Shown here in pieces: positions 8,841 to 10,633 of a DNA stretch of 10,633 nt (its first letter is position 1; every line of letters starts with the position of its first letter). Both the position numbers and the translations under genes were made by a program. Source of the DNA: Veillonella sp. AM51-8BH (GTDB lineage: Bacteria; Bacillota; Negativicutes; Veillonellales; Veillonellaceae); contig NZ_QSDY01000061.1 in assembly GCF_003463825.1 (NCBI RefSeq), forward strand, positions 1 through 10,633, written 5' to 3'. Below the pieces are notes generated by a model. The model searched no databases and was not told where the DNA came from. It saw nothing but the letters and a program-made list of their open reading frames with translations.

Positions 8841-8881
8841 CATTTTCATGCTTTATTCATGTATCAAAACAACTTACTATA

Positions 8882-10297
8882 TTAGTTGCCTTTTTGTTTT
8901 AAAAGATTGGCACCAGCAATACCAGGGCGAGTCATTTCCTTAGGAGAAAGAATATGATTGATTTCGTCTTCAGTCAATAAGCCTTGATCTAAAATAATAT
9001 CGCGGATAGCACGACCTGTTTCATATGCTTCTTTCGCAAGTGCAGATGCTGTTTCGTAACCAAGGTGTGGCAACAATGCTGTTACGATACCAACGGAACG
9101 GTTTAACCAGTATTCACATTGTTCACGGTCTACTTCGAGATCGATAAGCAATTTATCAACGAATGTATTTACACCGTTTTTGAGGTAGCAAAGATTATTG
9201 AACAAGTTGTATGCCAATACAGGTTCCATTACGTTCAATTCAAATTGACCATTTTCTACAGCCAATGTAATTGTAAGGTCATTACCGATAACTTGGTAAC
9301 AAACTTGGTTCAATACTTCGGCGATAACAGGGTTAACCTTACCTGGCATGATAGAAGAACCAGGTTGACGAGCTGGTAATTTCAATTCCCCAATACCACA
9401 ACGAGGACCAGATGCCATCAAGCGGAAATCGTTAGCCATTTTAATCAAAACAAGCGCTGTTACTTTTAAACCACTGGAGATATCTGCAAAGATATCTGTA
9501 TTATTTGTAGCATCAATTAAGTTTTCAGCTGTATAGAATGGTTCGCCTACTACTTCACTAAGTTCATACGCTACGTCGTGAATGTAATTAGGTTCAGCAT
9601 TGAGGCCTGTACCAACAGCAGTAGCCCCCATGTTGATCACATGTGCACCTTCAACAGCAGATTTAATACGTTTAATACCACGGCGGATACCAGATGCATA
9701 AGCACCCATTTCTTGACCTAATGTAATTGGCACTGCATCTTGTAAGTGAGTACGACCCATTTTCAAGATTCCGCTATATTCATCAGCCTTTTTCTCAAGT
9801 TCATCAACTAAGCGTTGTAATGCTTCAAGTAAAGGTTTAGATTTCAAAATAGCACATACTTTAATAGCTGTTGGAAACGCATCGTTTGTGGATTGCGCCA
9901 TGTTACAGTGGTTGTTAGGGCTTACGATATCGTAGCTACCTTTTGGATGACCTAAAATTTCACATGCACGGTTAGCCAACACTTCGTTCATGTTCATATT
10001 TACAGAAGTGCCTGCACCACCTTGGATTGGATCGACTGGGAATTGATCAGCAAATTTACCTTCAATTACTTCGTCTGCAGCTTGTACAATAGCTTTACCA
10101 ATAGATACATTTAAGCGACCAGTTTTCATATTCGCTAAAGCAGATGCTTTTTTTACCATTGCCAAGGCTTTGATAAAATCTTGGTCCAAGTGTTTTCCTG
10201 TAATATGGAAGTTTTCTAATGCACGAATTGTTTGTACACCGTAATATAATTCATCAGCTACTTCTAATTCACCTAAGAAATCATGTTCTTTTCTCAT
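8882..10297 (-). CDS. aspA: Aspartate ammonia-lyase (aspartase)
   Basis: This cytoplasmic enzyme reversibly splits L-aspartate into fumarate and ammonia. The 471 residues are a usual family length, and the frame is intact. It belongs to the fumarase/aspartase superfamily. Conserved blocks are GGAGTSVNMNMNE (T97), QSTNDAFPTA (S136, T137, N138), GRTHLQDAVP (T183, H184) and the signature GSSIMPGKVNPV (313-324), with the catalytic serine in its SS pair and substrate-binding K320 and N322. The downstream EVLNQVCYQVIGND and LNVMEPVLAYNL resemble Bacillus AnsB and E. coli AspA more than class II fumarase. The C-terminus ends in EMTRPGIAGANLL, as in AnsB. The ATG at 10297 has AGAGGA six bases upstream. 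The gene appears monocistronic, with its own promoter and terminator. In a lactate- or aspartate-using anaerobe, the fumarate would feed reduction to succinate and propionate, which is inference. Confidence 0.93.
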   Translation of the reverse strand: MRKEHDFLGELEVADELYYGVQTIRALENFHITGKHLDQDFIKALAMVKKASALANMKTGRLNVSIGKAIVQAADEVIEGKFADQFPVDPIQGGAGTSVNMNMNEVLANRACEILGHPKGSYDIVSPNNHCNMAQSTNDAFPTAIKVCAILKSKPLLEALQRLVDELEKKADEYSGILKMGRTHLQDAVPITLGQEMGAYASGIRRGIKRIKSAVEGAHVINMGATAVGTGLNAEPNYIHDVAYELSEVVGEPFYTAENLIDATNNTDIFADISSGLKVTALVLIKMANDFRLMASGPRCGIGELKLPARQPGSSIMPGKVNPVIAEVLNQVCYQVIGNDLTITLAVENGQFELNVMEPVLAYNLFNNLCYLKNGVNTFVDKLLIDLEVDREQCEYWLNRSVGIVTALLPHLGYETASALAKEAYETGRAIRDIILDQGLLTEDEINHILSPKEMTRPGIAGANLLKQKGN

Positions 10298-10303
10298 AAT
10301 AAA

Positions 10304-10309
10304 TCCTCT
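10304..10309 (-). promoter_or_regulatory. Ribosome binding site of aspA
   Basis: The minus strand reads AGAGGA followed by six bases (TTTATT) and the ATG at 10297-10295. It supports the chosen start, which also gives the conserved MRKEHDFLGE opening. Confidence 0.8.
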
Positions 10310-10312
10310 TTC

Positions 10313-10335
10313 TACTATTTTTATACAAAATAGTA
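10313..10335. promoter_or_regulatory. Perfect 9-bp palindrome in the aspA leader
   Basis: The arms tactatttt (10313-10321) and aaaatagta (10327-10335) are perfect inverted repeats around a five-base centre. The element sits between the predicted transcription start (about 10360) and the aspA ribosome binding site. It could be an operator for a dimeric regulator or an mRNA hairpin next to the ribosome binding site. It matches neither the FNR nor the CRP consensus. In such AT-rich DNA the function remains open. Confidence 0.4.
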
Positions 10336-10366
10336 TTTCAATGAAACGGTTTTATCTTACGCGCTC

Positions 10367-10375
10367 ATTATAGCA
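10367..10375 (-). promoter_or_regulatory. Extended -10 promoter of aspA
   Basis: The minus strand carries a perfect TATAAT (10367-10372) directly preceded by TGC (10373-10375), the extended -10 arrangement. At 17 bp upstream there is only a poor -35 match (TTTTAT). Extended -10 promoters can work without a good -35, often with an activator. Transcription would start near 10360, giving a leader of about 63 nt. Confidence 0.65.
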
Positions 10376-10415
10376 TGTATTTTGTATACATAAAAGTCAT
10401 TTCATGTATTCTGTA
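10374..10415. repeat. Pair of 13-bp direct repeats at the aspA promoter
   Basis: catgtattttgta (10374-10386) and catgtattctgta (10403-10415) differ at one base and lie 29 bp apart. The first copy overlaps the extended -10 element and spacer, and the second lies just upstream of the -35 position. The placement suits a regulator, but the spacing is not a whole number of helical turns and low base complexity makes chance possible. Confidence 0.35.
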
Positions 10416-10429
10416 CAAACAATATTCTA

Positions 10430-10628
10430 TACAATATATTATTTCATAAATAATTTTTTTTGTAACAATTTCCATATTGATAAAACCTTTATCTTTTATT
10501 GGTTTAATTATTACACACCCTATAGTACAATATATTATTTCATAAATAATTTTTTTTGTAACAATTTCCATATTGATAAAACCTTTATCTTTTATTGGTT
10601 TAATTATTACACACCCTATAGTACAATA
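10430..10628. repeat. Two exact 96-bp tandem repeats plus the start of a third
   Basis: Positions 10430-10525 and 10526-10621 are identical base for base by direct reading, and 10622-10628 begins a third copy before the match fails near the window edge. The unit is very AT-rich. It contains a 6-bp hairpin (10479-10484 with 10488-10493, gataaa/tttatc), a 7-bp A-T hairpin (10438-10444 with 10448-10454) next to a run of eight T, and a GC-richer ttacacaccctatagt end. Exact identity implies recent duplication or active homogenisation. I recognise no known repeat family. The array lies upstream of the aspA promoter and may extend past the window. Confidence 0.9.
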
Positions 10629-10633
10629 ATATA

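Noticed and set aside
8829..8857. Plus-strand promoter with TTGACA from the other terminator arm
   Set aside because: The -10 at 17 bp (TTTATT) matches only four of six. Transcription would run antisense into aspA with no gene to serve. The TTGACA is on this strand only because the stem is symmetric.
8882..10297. Class II fumarase instead of aspartase
   Set aside because: The blocks around QSTNDAFPTA, the V after GSSIMPGKVNP, and the C-terminal EMTRPGIAGANLL fit the aspartase branch (AspA/AnsB) better. Biochemical proof is lacking, but the assignment is well supported.
10438..10462. Plus-strand A-T hairpin followed by eight T as a terminator
   Set aside because: The 7-bp stem has no G-C pairs and would be too weak, and no plus-strand gene precedes it.
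10368..10571. Minus-strand reading frame of 67 residues with a repeated MEIVTKKIIYEIIYC block
   Set aside because: It lies in the AT-rich tandem repeat, overlaps the aspA promoter and has no Shine-Dalgarno sequence. It stays open only because the repeat length is a multiple of three. It is kept as a finding, not as a gene.
10430..10628. CRISPR array or insertion-sequence ends
   Set aside because: The units abut without spacers and are 96 bp long, and no transposase, terminal inverted repeats or cas genes are present.

Overview
The window comes from a low-GC anaerobic Firmicute with strong affinity to the Negativicutes, most likely Veillonella or a close relative. The genus is an inference from the style of the RNA polymerase proteins and the moderately AT-rich coding sequence, not from a database search. 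All three recognisable genes lie on the minus strand, so transcription runs from high to low coordinates.

Reading with transcription: 10298-10633 is very AT-rich DNA with two exact 96-bp tandem copies at the right edge, two short direct repeats, an extended -10 promoter and a 23-bp palindrome in front of the next gene. 8882-10297 is an intact aspartate ammonia-lyase gene (aspA), followed by a strong intrinsic terminator at 8805-8840. Inside that terminator's stem sits the -35 box of a near-consensus promoter (TTGACA, 17 bp, TAGAAT with an extended TGA), which appears to drive rpoB after a leader of about 230 nt. rpoB (4399-8552) and rpoC (168-4369) follow 29 nt apart. A terminator (123-151) starts 17 nt after rpoC, and a weak promoter candidate near the left edge may serve a gene outside the window.

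rpoB and rpoC encode the beta and beta-prime subunits, which together form the RNA polymerase active centre. Each reading frame is broken once by an apparent single missing base, at about 7786 in rpoB and about 1063 in rpoC. Conserved protein sequence continues without loss across both breaks, so consensus or assembly errors are the likeliest cause. Restored, RpoB is about 1384 residues and RpoC about 1400, each some 200 residues longer than in Bacillus subtilis. The excess lies in discrete insertions: about 164 residues of charged helical sequence in RpoB, about 70 residues in the RpoC clamp, and about 156 residues between the zinc-binding cysteines of RpoC. The last looks like extra copies of a small domain that is normally present once.

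I see no CRISPR array, transposon, phage gene, tRNA or rRNA, and no defence or secretion system. The points worth following are the RNA polymerase insertions, the promoter embedded in a terminator with its long leader, and the 96-bp repeat.
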